From Paenibacillus qinlingensis (lineage in GTDB: Bacteria; Bacillota; Bacilli; Paenibacillales; NBRC-103111): a stretch of DNA of 64,000 bases. The stretch is taken from NCBI RefSeq assembly GCF_013204845.1, contig NZ_JABMKY010000001.1, positions 434,001 through 498,000 of the forward strand, in the 5' to 3' direction. The notes under the pieces are model-generated. The model was not told the DNA's origin and ran no database searches. It saw only the letters and a list, made by a program, of their open reading frames with translations. Positions 32,213 through 41,578 of this stretch are shown piece by piece. Numbering within the stretch: the first letter of the stretch is position 1; each line of letters starts with the position of its first letter. The position numbers and the translations under genes are program-made.

Positions 32213-34060
32213 CTAAGATGACTTCAACCGTTTTTCTAGGGCAATAATTTCAATTGCAATTTGTGCAGCTTTAAGATGGTCTCCCTCGCGTACTGCGCGA
32301 GCTTGTTCTTCTTTCTTGCGTTCAACTTCTTCTTGCATTGGAACTTTGCGAATTTGGCGAATATAGTCGTCAATCACTTGTTCGTGTAGTCCATGACCGG
32401 CTCCCATCATAACGATGGAGCTAGCCAAGCTCTCCAGCTGTTCGTCTTGCAGCATGGCAATGTATCGGCTTGCATCGGGCTCTAAATACTGAGCGTAGTA
32501 AGCATATAAATAAGCAGCTAAGACTGCGTGAGCTTCAACATTAAACTGGTCACCCAATTGCGCTTCAACATGAGCACATACGTCACGATCGTGCATCATT
32601 ACGGCTAAAATCAAACGCTCTGCATTATGATATGCGGGTAGCAACGAGGGCGTTTTCTTCTTTGTTCGTTCCGCTGGTCTCCCATTATTCATAACATTAT
32701 TCCACAGAATTGGTTTATTATCCCCATCTGGTCGGTTTTTTTCCGATTGCAATAAGATTTCATGGAGATCCAACTTCATGGCTTCATAGGAAGAATCAGG
32801 AAACTCTGAAGCTAACTGTTTGAGATAATGTTCGCGTTCCATTGGAGATTGCAACTGGCTAATTAATTTCACAGCGGATTGCAGATAACGTAGTCGTTCA
32901 CCGTCCTCATGCAATTTAAAATTTTTGCGGATGTATAAGAGCTTATATTTCATCGATGGCACGGAAGCTCCAATAATCTCCCTTGCGAATCGGTCAAACC
33001 CATATTGACGAACATAATCATCTGGATCTTTGCCATCTGGCAGCATCGCAACCGTTACTCGGCTTCCGGTCTCTTCCAATAAAGGAATACTCTTGAAAGC
33101 AGCAGATTGTCCTGCATTATCACCATCATAGCAAATGACGATTTCATCCGCGTTGCGGTTCAGTAAGGCTGCATGCTCTTTGGTTAATGCCGTGCCCATT
33201 GTTGCAACACCATTGGTAATACCTGCTTCCCATGCTTTGATCAAATCTACATACCCTTCGAAAATAACCGCTTGCTGAAGCTTTCGCATATTCGGCCTGG
33301 AAAGATGAAGATTGTACAAAGTCCTACTTTTATTAAAAAGTATGGATTCAGGGCTGTTTAAATATTTGGGTTGCGCATCCCCCATAGCTCTGCCGGCAAA
33401 TGCAATGACCTTGCCCGTCGAGTCGCAAATAGGGAACATGATACGTTCACGGAATTTGTCCACGTAGCCATGACCTTCATGTTTGGCGGAAATCAAACCG
33501 CCTTTCTCCATTAAAGCTAAATCAAATCCACGTTTGTCCAATTGTTGAACGAGCGTGTCCCACATTAATGGTGCGTAACCAATCTGAAACGTATCAATCA
33601 GCTTATCGGAAATTCCTCTAGAGGTCAGATAGCCTTTCGCCGCTTTACCTTGATCGGTGTTACCCACGACATAATGATAGAATTTGGCTGCAAACTCATA
33701 GGCCTTTAAAAGGGTGGCTTTTTCTTGCTGCTGCTCATTCTGCTCGTCAGATACTTCTTCCCAAGTTATTGGGATATCTGCGTCTTCTGCAAGCTTCGTG
33801 ATCGCTTCTGCAAAGGTTAAGCCCTCGATTTCCATAATGAACCGAATTAAGTTCCCCCCTGCCTGGCAACCAAAGCAACGATAGATCTGTTTCTCTGGTG
33901 TAACCGTAAACGAAGGACTTTTCTCCGAGTGGAAAGGACATAGTCCCTTCATATAATGCCCTTGTTTGCTTAAATGTACGTGCCTTCCGATGACATCTAC
34001 GATATCATGGCGCTTCAGTACAGCCTCAATAACCTCTTCAGGTATGCGTCCGTACCTCAT
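32213..34060 (-). CDS. dnaG: DNA primase DnaG
   Basis: 615 residues. Synthesises RNA primers at the replication fork. The N-terminal zinc-binding domain has CPFHSEKSPSF and YRCFGCQAGGN (about residues 41-66). The catalytic core and TOPRIM fold follow (KVIAFAGRAMGDAQPKYLNSP; VIFEGYVDLIKAWEAG; ICYDGDNAGQSAA), and the C-terminal part is the DnaB-helicase-binding region. AGGTGG lies 6 bases before ATG 34060. Located between yqxD and sigA as in B. subtilis. Confidence 0.97.
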   Translation of the reverse strand: MRYGRIPEEVIEAVLKRHDIVDVIGRHVHLSKQGHYMKGLCPFHSEKSPSFTVTPEKQIYRCFGCQAGGNLIRFIMEIEGLTFAEAITKLAEDADIPITWEEVSDEQNEQQQEKATLLKAYEFAAKFYHYVVGNTDQGKAAKGYLTSRGISDKLIDTFQIGYAPLMWDTLVQQLDKRGFDLALMEKGGLISAKHEGHGYVDKFRERIMFPICDSTGKVIAFAGRAMGDAQPKYLNSPESILFNKSRTLYNLHLSRPNMRKLQQAVIFEGYVDLIKAWEAGITNGVATMGTALTKEHAALLNRNADEIVICYDGDNAGQSAAFKSIPLLEETGSRVTVAMLPDGKDPDDYVRQYGFDRFAREIIGASVPSMKYKLLYIRKNFKLHEDGERLRYLQSAVKLISQLQSPMEREHYLKQLASEFPDSSYEAMKLDLHEILLQSEKNRPDGDNKPILWNNVMNNGRPAERTKKKTPSLLPAYHNAERLILAVMMHDRDVCAHVEAQLGDQFNVEAHAVLAAYLYAYYAQYLEPDASRYIAMLQDEQLESLASSIVMMGAGHGLHEQVIDDYIRQIRKVPMQEEVERKKEEQARAVREGDHLKAAQIAIEIIALEKRLKSS

Positions 34061-34108
34061 TTCAATCCACCTACAATTCAGGTCGCTTTTCCGACTAATT
34101 ACTATTCG

Positions 34109-34573
34109 CTATTTGTTTTCGATTTCCTGCAAATTTTTTAAAAGATTTGTCAAACCATGTAGAAAATTTTTGCGATCCGTCTCTGTAAAGGGTTTTGGCC
34201 CTTTCGTATGCTTACCATTTCTTCGCAATTTAGCGGAGGCATGGCGGCGTTCCAACAGATAATCAATCGAACTATCGGTATATTCCTGCCCCCGATTCGT
34301 CAAACAAATCGAACCCTTCGCTAAACCCAACGCGGCGAGTCCAAAATCTTGTGTTACCAGAATATCACCTGACCGAATCTGATTGGCAATATATAAATCG
34401 ACAGATTGATCGGAACGATCTACTTGAACTACCTTCACACCTGGATTTTCCTTCATCTTATGATCAAATGAAGCAACTAGAACAACTTGTACGCCAAACT
34501 GTCTACCCGCCTGTTCGATCTCCGACTTTACAGGACAAGCATCGGCATCAACGATAATACTTCTTGCACTCAA
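34109..34573 (-). CDS. yqxD: UPF0178/DUF188 protein YqxD
   Basis: 154 residues beginning SIIVDADACPVKSEI, the signature of the YaiI/YqxD family, with LVTQDFGLAALGL and the C-terminal GPKPFTETDRKNFLHGL. The fold is PIN-like, so a nuclease role has been suggested, but the function is unknown. The start is TTG 34573, with AGGGG at 7 bases; no ATG is available near. It is placed between ppsR and dnaG, a conserved position. Confidence 0.9.
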   Translation of the reverse strand: MSARSIIVDADACPVKSEIEQAGRQFGVQVVLVASFDHKMKENPGVKVVQVDRSDQSVDLYIANQIRSGDILVTQDFGLAALGLAKGSICLTNRGQEYTDSSIDYLLERRHASAKLRRNGKHTKGPKPFTETDRKNFLHGLTNLLKNLQEIENK

Positions 34574-34663
34574 GTGTCAGCCCCTGCCTTCAGAAGAAAT
34601 CTCACCGTACTATTATATACGATGGACTTGCAAAAAATCCTGCAAGCCAGAACATAAAGCTTT

Positions 34664-35476
34664 CTAGATATGTTCAATATGATCCATAATTAAACTGGCT
34701 GTTTCTTCAACAGCACGATTCGAAACATCAAAAATGACACACCCGATTTTGCTCATAATTTTATCAGCAAAATCCAGTTCTATTTTAATACGTTCAACAT
34801 TCGCATAGGTTGCATTTTCTGCAAGTCCAAGTGTCCGGAGACGTTCTTGGCGTATTACATTTAATTTATCAGGGTCAATGCGTAAGCCGATAATCTTATC
34901 TTTTGGCACGGTATAAATGGCAGCAGGCGGCTGCATTTCCGGAACTAGTGGCACATTTGCCACCTTCAGTCTTTTGTGCGCCAAATACATGGATAACGGG
35001 GTTTTGGACGTACGCGATACACCTAATAGAATGATATCAGCTTTCTGAATGCCGCTAAAATCGCGACCATCATCATATTTAACAGCAAATTCAACGGCTT
35101 CGACCTTCTTGAAATAGTCTTCATCCAGTGGATGAATCATCCCGGGTTGTCTACGCGGTTCTTGCCGCAATGCCTTCCCTAGCGTCGTCACAACAGGGCC
35201 AAGTAAATCGATAAAGGGAATATCATATTGTTTAGCTTTCGTTATCAAATCATCCCGCAGCTCAGGAATAACTAACGTAAATACAACAATTCCTCCATGC
35301 GTTCGAATCCCATTAATCACTTTATCTATACCCTCGAAATCGTGAATAAACGGAGCGCGAACGATTTCTACAGGCACTGGATGGAATTGCATAGCAGCTG
35401 CCCGAACAACAGACTCTCCTGTTTCACCGACAGAATCCGAAACAACATAAACACGAGTAGGTTGTGGATGTTCCAT
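34664..35476 (-). CDS. ppsR: PEP-synthase/PPDK regulatory kinase-pyrophosphorylase (PpsR, YqfL)
   Basis: 270 residues of the DUF299 family: bifunctional ADP-dependent kinase and phosphate-dependent pyrophosphorylase controlling pyruvate phosphate dikinase or PEP synthase. The nucleotide-binding P-loop-like motif ILLGVSRTSKTPLSMYLA is seen at about 149-166, with YVVSDSVGETGE near the N-terminus. In B. subtilis yqfL lies in the glyQS-dnaG area and affects CcpN-dependent gluconeogenesis. Here it directly follows recO, without glyQS or ccpN between them. Confidence 0.93.
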   Translation of the reverse strand: MEHPQPTRVYVVSDSVGETGESVVRAAAMQFHPVPVEIVRAPFIHDFEGIDKVINGIRTHGGIVVFTLVIPELRDDLITKAKQYDIPFIDLLGPVVTTLGKALRQEPRRQPGMIHPLDEDYFKKVEAVEFAVKYDDGRDFSGIQKADIILLGVSRTSKTPLSMYLAHKRLKVANVPLVPEMQPPAAIYTVPKDKIIGLRIDPDKLNVIRQERLRTLGLAENATYANVERIKIELDFADKIMSKIGCVIFDVSNRAVEETASLIMDHIEHI

Positions 35477-35555
35477 CTTCCTAACCCCTTTCAGCAGGGA
35501 CAGACCCTACTAGCATTTGTATGTAAAGAACATCAGAACAGAACGATAGCATGAG

Positions 35556-35599
35556 AAAAACCTCACCGATATGCGGATAGCACAAGGGCGAGGTGTTTT
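35556..35599 (-). terminator. Likely terminator of the era/recO operon
   Basis: Minus strand ACCTCGCC pairs with GGTGAGGT (one G-U pair) around a 19-base loop, then TTTTT. Confidence 0.5.
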
Positions 35600-35652
35600 C
35601 CACCACATCATATCAAAGGGAGAAACACATGTCAATTGAATCGCATATTCAT

Positions 35653-36402
35653 TTAAATATTGTATTTCTCCATTTGCTCAATAAAACCTCTTGATTTCCA
35701 CTGCACACCAATATGTATGTCCATGTAGGCACGCATGCATTGCTTAAGCTGCTCTTTCGTCTCCTCTTTCACTTGAACGGAACCCAGTCTGCGCATGTCC
35801 ATTCTAGGAAAAAGTCTTAGGAGTTTCTGTGCACCTTCACCAATAGCAATCGCAGAGGCATCTTTATATCGACAGCGACTGCATAGCGTACCACCCATAT
35901 TCGGGCCGAAAGTCGTGATTCCAGTTGTTTCACCACAGGCGACACAAGCATCCGTTATAGGCAAATAGCCAGCTAAATCAAACATTTTCATTTCATACAA
36001 ATGCGTGACGATTTGCATGTCCTTATTTTCTTCAATGGCCATTAGACCAGCCTTGAGCTGCTCGAAAATGTAGTTATTGCCTTCTTCATCACCCAGCATG
36101 CGATCTGTCATCTCTGCTAAATAAGAGGCATAGGCCGATTTATGTAAATCTTCGCGTAATGCATGATGAGCCTCAATAATTTCAGCTCCGTTGAGAGATC
36201 CCATCTGACCTCGTTGTTTAAAAAAAACAAAATCGCCGTACGTAAACAGCTGCGTAACGGCGCCATGTTTGCTCTTCAATTTCTTCGCACCGCGAGCCAT
36301 AACTCCAACTTTCCCCAGCTCGGGGGTGAATAAACGAATAATTTTGTTGCCTTCTCCGTAGTCCATGCTACGAATGACAATCCCTTGAACGCTATGCAGC
36401 AA
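35653..36402 (-). CDS. recO: DNA repair protein RecO
   Basis: 249 residues. Loads RecA with RecR in the RecFOR gap-repair pathway and anneals single strands. The N-terminal OB fold begins LHSVQGIVIRSMDYGEGNKI, and a zinc-binding motif occurs at about 148-180 (CVACGE ... CSRCRY). The start is TTG 36402 with GGGGG at 7 bases. Downstream of yqzL and era as in other Bacilli. Confidence 0.93.
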   Translation of the reverse strand: MLHSVQGIVIRSMDYGEGNKIIRLFTPELGKVGVMARGAKKLKSKHGAVTQLFTYGDFVFFKQRGQMGSLNGAEIIEAHHALREDLHKSAYASYLAEMTDRMLGDEEGNNYIFEQLKAGLMAIEENKDMQIVTHLYEMKMFDLAGYLPITDACVACGETTGITTFGPNMGGTLCSRCRYKDASAIAIGEGAQKLLRLFPRMDMRRLGSVQVKEETKEQLKQCMRAYMDIHIGVQWKSRGFIEQMEKYNI

Positions 36403-36448
36403 ATAGCTTCCCCCATGAATGCCGCTCTGAATACACGAGTTCTTACTC

Positions 36449-36601
36449 TCACATATTCAGACCATCAAGCGGCTCTTCGTTACTTTGATCCTCTTCTTGC
36501 ACTTCTGAATCCATGCCAGGTTCTCCCGTTACTTGTTTGTACAGCAGATAGGCGTCCACATCACCGGTCTTTGAAAAATACGTCCACGAAAAATCTTTCA
36601 T
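36449..36601 (-). CDS. yqzL: YqzL-family small protein
   Basis: 50 residues: MKDFSWTYFSKTGDVDAYLL, then an acidic tail (QEEDQSNEEPLDGLNM). The aromatic FSWTYFSKTGDVDAYLLYK stretch matches YqzL of B. subtilis, which also sits between era and recO. The gene is too short for many annotation pipelines. GGGGAGG lies 9 bases before the ATG at 36601; an in-frame ATG three codons earlier abuts the ribosome binding site. Function unknown. The overlapping frame on the opposite strand is not credible. Confidence 0.9.
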   Translation of the reverse strand: MKDFSWTYFSKTGDVDAYLLYKQVTGEPGMDSEVQEEDQSNEEPLDGLNM

Positions 36602-36694
36602 GTTCAGCATCCTCCCCATCGAACGTGATGTTCATAGGATGTGCATTGAGCGCGTCAGTATGCGATGTAAAAACTGGTACTCTCAGGAAAAAAA

Positions 36695-37594
36695 TTACTC
36701 GTGACGGAAACCGAGGTCACGAAGCACTCTGTCTTGGTTTCTCCAGTCTTTCTTAACTTTTACCCATAATTCTAAGAAGGTTTTGGAGCCTAATAGTGTT
36801 TCGATATCTCGACGGGCTTGACGCCCAATTTCCTTCAGCAACGCACCTTGTTTACCGATGACGATCCCTTTTTGCGATTCACGCTCTACGAAAATGACCG
36901 CGGAGATATGAACGATCCCATTCGGTTCGACACGCATATCTTCAATCTGAACGGCAATAGAATGTGGGATCTCTTCCCGTGTCATATGGAGAATTTTCTC
37001 ACGCACAAGCTCCGCACAAACGAACTGCTCCGGGTGATCTGTAATTTGATCTGCAGGGTAGTACTGAGGTCCCTCTGGCAAGTAGCGAATAATTTGTTCG
37101 AGCAACGTCGTTACATTATTCCCTTTCAACGCGGATACAGGTACGATTTCTGCGAAATTGTATAGGTCCTTGTAATTGGTAATAATGGCAAGCAGCGCTT
37201 CAGGCTGAACGAGGTCGATTTTATTCAACACCAGGATAACTGGCGTTTCAATATGTTTTAACTGCTCGATAATATAGCGGTCTCCCCCACCTATACCATC
37301 TGCAACGTCAACCAAAAATAATACGGCATCAACTTCACCAAGTGTCCCATGAGCAACTTTACTCATGTAATCGCCTAGCTTGGACGTAGGTTTATGAATA
37401 CCTGGTGTATCTAGAAATACAATTTGTCCATTATCTGATGTATACACACCATGAATCTTATTTCTAGTTGTTTGAGGCTTATCCGACATAATCGCAATCT
37501 TTTGTCCGATAATTTGGTTCATTAATGTTGATTTTCCGACATTCGGGCGTCCGATAATCGCGACAAACCCTGATTTAAATTCTTTTTTGGCCAC
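36695..37594 (-). CDS. era: GTPase Era
   Basis: 299 residues. Essential GTPase binding 16S rRNA near its 3' end during 30S assembly. G motifs: [15 protein letters not shown] (G1), [13 protein letters not shown] (G3), VLNKIDLV (G4), SALKG (G5). A C-terminal KH domain has [18 protein letters not shown]. The start is GTG 37594 with GGAGG 10 bases upstream; it lies 6 bases after cdd, typical of this operon. Confidence 0.97.
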   Translation of the reverse strand: MAKKEFKSGFVAIIGRPNVGKSTLMNQIIGQKIAIMSDKPQTTRNKIHGVYTSDNGQIVFLDTPGIHKPTSKLGDYMSKVAHGTLGEVDAVLFLVDVADGIGGGDRYIIEQLKHIETPVILVLNKIDLVQPEALLAIITNYKDLYNFAEIVPVSALKGNNVTTLLEQIIRYLPEGPQYYPADQITDHPEQFVCAELVREKILHMTREEIPHSIAVQIEDMRVEPNGIVHISAVIFVERESQKGIVIGKQGALLKEIGRQARRDIETLLGSKTFLELWVKVKKDWRNQDRVLRDLGFRHE

Positions 37595-37600
37595 TTCTAC

Positions 37601-38014
37601 TTATCCTCCATTTGTGTGCAAATCTTTCGTTGTAAAAGCGCCTGGCAATAAAGCAGCCACCGTCGTTTGAACGAAAGCTCCTTTGAGATTACTCAAATAT
37701 ACAGGCATTTCCGGTTCGCACAATTCAATTAGTACTTGTCGACATACGCCGCATGGCGAAATCGGCCCTTCCGTATCTCCAGTTACCGCGATTGCTTGAA
37801 AGGATCCCCTCGGATGCCCATCTGCAATAGCACGGAATAACGCAGTTCTCTCGGCACAGTTCGTCGGTCCATAGGCAGCATTTTCGACATTGCATCCTAA
37901 ATGCACGTGTCCATTCGCGTCCAATAACGCGGCACCGACCTGAAAGTTGGAATAAGGCGTATAGGCTCGCTTCATCGCGTCCTTAGCGAATTCAATGAGT
38001 TCTTGCGGATTCAT
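37601..38014 (-). CDS. cdd: Cytidine deaminase
   Basis: 137 residues. Zinc-dependent hydrolytic deamination of cytidine and deoxycytidine in pyrimidine salvage. NFQVGAALLD, the CAERTALF segment (with the catalytic Glu and a zinc Cys) and GVCRQVLIE (the other zinc Cys ligands, as PCGVC) are visible; the small tetrameric form is indicated by the length. I chose ATG 38014 (MNPQELI), which is properly spaced from AAAGGGTGG; the ATG two codons earlier touches it. Confidence 0.95.
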   Translation of the reverse strand: MNPQELIEFAKDAMKRAYTPYSNFQVGAALLDANGHVHLGCNVENAAYGPTNCAERTALFRAIADGHPRGSFQAIAVTGDTEGPISPCGVCRQVLIELCEPEMPVYLSNLKGAFVQTTVAALLPGAFTTKDLHTNGG

Positions 38015-38050
38015 AGCCATCCACCCTTTTATTAATTAGTAATAGTTAAG

Positions 38051-38755
38051 TTATAGCATGTTTAAGCAGGTAAAAGCGAGGAGCGTCACCACAATGCCAA
38101 TCATTGCGCCCAAAAAGAGTGCTGGGAACGGCCTTGTTTTCTTATCATACAAAACAATAAGGATAATAATAGATAGCGTGTATCCAAGTAAGGCGGCAAT
38201 CGTTTCGGTGACTAGTACCAATATGACTGTAGCGATCGCAAAGGCGATAGCTGTTAATAAACTGGGTCTAACTAGTTTCCCTTTGTCAGAGAATCTGGTT
38301 TCAATCACGATGACTGTAAGCATGACTAGAGCAATTAAGATCCATATTGCCCCCGCTGACATCGGTGTTTCTTGAAGTCTGGCGTGCCGTAACAATTGAT
38401 CGATTGGCTCATAGAAAACAACTAAGCCGACAACGATTGCAAACATTGCAGACACCAATACGGACGCCGCGGCGACGTCCTTCGCAATTTTGGCTAACGG
38501 ATGGCGGTCTGGCATAGCTAGATCCACCGTTTTCTCGACAGCCGTATTAATTAGTTCCGTAACAATCATGAGTGTGACGGCTAATAAAATAAACAATATA
38601 TCGGTTTTGGATAAATGAACAAAAAGAGCTGCTAATAACACAAGAAACGCAACGGAAAAATGAAACTTCATATTTCGCTGCGTATCTAGTGCATATTTGA
38701 TTCCTTCATAGGCATACCGAAAGCTTCTACGCCATTTACGGAAGCCGCCTGACAT
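38051..38755 (-). CDS. dgkA: DgkA-type diacylglycerol/undecaprenol kinase with extra membrane domain
   Basis: 234 residues, nearly twice the length of B. subtilis DgkA (about 120). Residues 1-120 are the DgkA domain (FRYAYEGIKYALDTQRN; the active-site helix ELINTAVEKTVDLAMPDRHP; KIAKDVAAASVLV). In Gram-positives this acts as undecaprenol kinase. The remaining 110 residues form four further hydrophobic helices with no phosphatase (PAP2) signature. The extension may be a transporter-like or stabilising domain; its role is unknown. ATG 38755 shares its A with the ybeY stop TAA. Confidence 0.9.
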   Translation of the reverse strand: MSGGFRKWRRSFRYAYEGIKYALDTQRNMKFHFSVAFLVLLAALFVHLSKTDILFILLAVTLMIVTELINTAVEKTVDLAMPDRHPLAKIAKDVAAASVLVSAMFAIVVGLVVFYEPIDQLLRHARLQETPMSAGAIWILIALVMLTVIVIETRFSDKGKLVRPSLLTAIAFAIATVILVLVTETIAALLGYTLSIIILIVLYDKKTRPFPALFLGAMIGIVVTLLAFTCLNML

Positions 38756-39291
38756 TAGCGTGTCAAGCCTGCCTTCTGCAAAATGTCCTCCTGTTTAGCG
38801 AACATCACTTTCTCTTCTTCTTCACTCTGGTGATCATATCCAATCAGATGTAAGAAGCCATGAACAAACAAGAAGCCCAGCTCACGTTCAACGGAATGAC
38901 CATACTCTTCTGCTTGCGCAATCGCACGTGGCACAGAAATTATAATATCGCCAAGAGGCTCAATAAACGCCTCCGATACGGTTTCGCCTTCTTCAAGCTC
39001 CCCCTCAGATTCGTCACCATCATCTTCATAGTTAATTTGAATTTCATCATCGCCAAATTCACTCATCGCAAAGGATAGGACATCTGTAGGCTTGTCTAAA
39101 TTGCGGTACTGCTTGTTCAAATCTTGGATTGTCTCATCATCTACGAACGTAAGGGCAACTTCACCTTCAGATACGCCTTCACTCTCACCTGCAAGCTTGA
39201 GCAGTTCCTCGAGCTTCTCTATGAACGCCGGCGAAATTTCTTTCTCTTCCTGCTCACTGCTCCATGCTAATGTCAAATCTACACTTGCCAT
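38755..39291 (-). CDS. ybeY: Endoribonuclease YbeY
   Basis: 178 residues. Zinc-dependent RNase for 16S rRNA 3'-end maturation and ribosome quality control. The HGFLHLIGYDH zinc motif lies near the C-terminus, with VALTFVDDETIQDLNKQYRN and TDVLSFAM upstream. A 25-residue acidic insertion (DDGDESEGELEEGETVSE) between the TDVLSF region and the GDIIISV strand makes it longer than the roughly 155-residue family norm. GGAGGG precedes ATG 39291. Confidence 0.95.
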   Translation of the reverse strand: MASVDLTLAWSSEQEEKEISPAFIEKLEELLKLAGESEGVSEGEVALTFVDDETIQDLNKQYRNLDKPTDVLSFAMSEFGDDEIQINYEDDGDESEGELEEGETVSEAFIEPLGDIIISVPRAIAQAEEYGHSVERELGFLFVHGFLHLIGYDHQSEEEEKVMFAKQEDILQKAGLTR

Positions 39292-39309
39292 AGGGATAAA
39301 CCCTCCTTC

Positions 39310-41550
39310 TTATGCGCCTGGTTTCTTAGCCGTTAGTTCACTTGGATATTCAATACGAGAATGGAAGATCCCTAACAAAGTTTCATTCAGTGTTTTAGCA
39401 ATCTTATCCAGTTCCTTCAAGGTGAGATCACATTCGTTGAATTGACCATCGTCCAAGCGTGATTTAATAATTTTGGTTACCATGGAATCAATTTGTTCAA
39501 GGGTCGGGTTACGCAATGAACGTACCGCTGCCTCCACACTATCTGCAATCCCCACAATAGCCGCTTCTTTGGATTGCGCTTTAGGACCTGGATAACGGAA
39601 GTCTTCTTCGCGTATTGCTTTGTCACTATTTTCTTCTTCAGCTTGCTTCTTCGCCTTATGATAGAAAAAGTGCAAAAGCGTTGTCCCATGATGCTGTTCA
39701 GCGATATCACGGATCGGTTTCGGCATTTTATAATCCTTCAACATGTCAACACCATCGCGTGGATGCGCAATAATAATGGACTTGCTAAGATTCGGATCTA
39801 TCCGATCATGCGGATTCTCGATATTTGTTTGATTTTCAATAAAGTAGCTAGGACGCTTGGTTTTGCCAATATCATGATAGTACGATCCTACCCGGCACAA
39901 AAGCCCGTCTGCACCAATAGATTCAGCCGCTGCTTCAGAAAGGTTGCCTACCATTACACTGTGATGGTACGTACCTGGTGTTTCTGTTAACAGCTTGCGA
40001 AGTAGTGGATGATTCGGATTAGAAAGCTCTACCAGCTTAAGCGGGGACAAAATTCCAAAAGAAGCTTCAAAAAACGGAAGCAGTCCGATGACGAAAACAA
40101 CCGTTACAAGTCCACCAGCCGTAGCAAAAGACAGAGACATTAGAGCTTCTCTTTGCTGAAAATGATCCTCCATCAACAACATCGCCGTTATCGTCAACAT
40201 GGAGAAAAAGGCAATCATTAGGCCCGCTTTCAAAATAGTCGCACGCTGACTTGCACGTTGAATCGTAAAAACACCGCTAAAACAAATAACTAAGCTAACT
40301 AAGCCAAACCGAAAATCGAATAGCGAATCGTGCTCTGTATTAAAAATAATACTAGCAATGATAGAGAATAAAACCGATGAAATAAAAGCTAGGGGTGCAT
40401 CCAGTAATATCGCGATCAAGATGCTTCCGAGTGCTGTTGGAGCTAGATACCCGATAAACGGATAATCAAAATTCTGGAGCAGTGAAATGATTTTCATACC
40501 AGCAATATTCATTACGAAGATGAGTACTAGCATGACCAGTTGTGAATTATTGTATTTAACCTGTAAATTACTCTGTCTTACAAATATAAAAATCACAAAT
40601 GATAAGAGCGCACATAGGATGCCTAGACCAAGCTGAGGCAAATGATTAGCCTTATCTTTTAATAGCTTCAGCTTTTCCAACCGCGTGTATATTTCTTCCG
40701 TAATAACATCTCCAGCTTTAACCAGGACATCATTCTTATTAATATATACGGTCTTCATATTGCCCCTTGCTTGTCCTTTCGCATCTTCAGTACCCTTCTG
40801 ATCAAAAAATTTATTCGGGGTAATCAACGCTCTGGCAATCTCGGTTACCATCTCACGGGATGTATTCTTCGCCAAGGTTGACGTATTCACAACTTCAGCT
40901 ACCTTGGCCCTTGCCGTCTGTGCATCAAGAATTTGGTCATTCATCAATTTCATGACGATCTCTCTGGTTACCGATCGCATGTCTGCAAGATCTTCCTTCG
41001 TCAACCTAGGCAGTTTAAAGTAAATTTCCTCTGGCAGCGGATATTTCTGATCCGATAGACCGAGTTGGATTTGTTCAAGTAACAAATCATTATATTGCCC
41101 ACTATTGCGCAAGGTTTTGATAGCGTCATTCGTTAGGTCACTAATTAGCTGCGGAATGACACGACGGTAAATGCTAACTTTATCATCGAACTTCACTTCT
41201 TCATCAGCGTTGATCTGAGATAACTTATCAAAAATAGCATCACTTATGACTTCATTCTTGAGATTAACGATCTTGTAGACAGGCTGAACGCGCTTTGCAG
41301 CGTCTTCTTTGGCTTGCTCTGTTGCGACAGCGTTCTCAATCTGCTCTGGCGCATAAATCGTCTTTTCACTCTTCATGCCTAAGGTAATATCGAATACTTG
41401 TGGAACGAGCTTAGCATACAGGGTGAAATAGAATATCAATCCCAATATGAGAAACAAGAGTATTCTTAAGCCTGTATTGTATTTCCATCCGCTCAGCCGG
41501 TAATGAAATTTGCCCTTCATTTGCACTTCATTCTTCATTACGGAGGTCAT
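39310..41550 (-). CDS. pgpH: c-di-AMP phosphodiesterase PgpH (7TMR-HD)
   Basis: 746 residues. Membrane-anchored hydrolase of the second messenger c-di-AMP to pApA. Order: N-terminal helix (about 30-48), extracellular 7TMR-HDED domain (about 55-290), seven helices (about 305-490), and the cytoplasmic HD domain with HHSVMVGNLSEAAAESIG, SYYHDIGKTKRP and IAEQHHGTTLLHFF. In B. subtilis it is yqfF, in the same place between phoH and ybeY. Several ATG codons near the N-terminus (41550, 41538, 41520) compete; none has ideal spacing to AGAGAGGA. Confidence 0.95.
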   Translation of the reverse strand: MTSVMKNEVQMKGKFHYRLSGWKYNTGLRILLFLILGLIFYFTLYAKLVPQVFDITLGMKSEKTIYAPEQIENAVATEQAKEDAAKRVQPVYKIVNLKNEVISDAIFDKLSQINADEEVKFDDKVSIYRRVIPQLISDLTNDAIKTLRNSGQYNDLLLEQIQLGLSDQKYPLPEEIYFKLPRLTKEDLADMRSVTREIVMKLMNDQILDAQTARAKVAEVVNTSTLAKNTSREMVTEIARALITPNKFFDQKGTEDAKGQARGNMKTVYINKNDVLVKAGDVITEEIYTRLEKLKLLKDKANHLPQLGLGILCALLSFVIFIFVRQSNLQVKYNNSQLVMLVLIFVMNIAGMKIISLLQNFDYPFIGYLAPTALGSILIAILLDAPLAFISSVLFSIIASIIFNTEHDSLFDFRFGLVSLVICFSGVFTIQRASQRATILKAGLMIAFFSMLTITAMLLMEDHFQQREALMSLSFATAGGLVTVVFVIGLLPFFEASFGILSPLKLVELSNPNHPLLRKLLTETPGTYHHSVMVGNLSEAAAESIGADGLLCRVGSYYHDIGKTKRPSYFIENQTNIENPHDRIDPNLSKSIIIAHPRDGVDMLKDYKMPKPIRDIAEQHHGTTLLHFFYHKAKKQAEEENSDKAIREEDFRYPGPKAQSKEAAIVGIADSVEAAVRSLRNPTLEQIDSMVTKIIKSRLDDGQFNECDLTLKELDKIAKTLNETLLGIFHSRIEYPSELTAKKPGA

Positions 41551-41578
41551 TCCTCTCTATCTATCCAACCTAGCATCA

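Noticed and set aside
34625-34648. Hairpin CTTGCA/TGCAAG between ppsR and yqxD as a terminator
   Set aside because: The stem is only 6 bp and no T-run follows on the transcribed strand.
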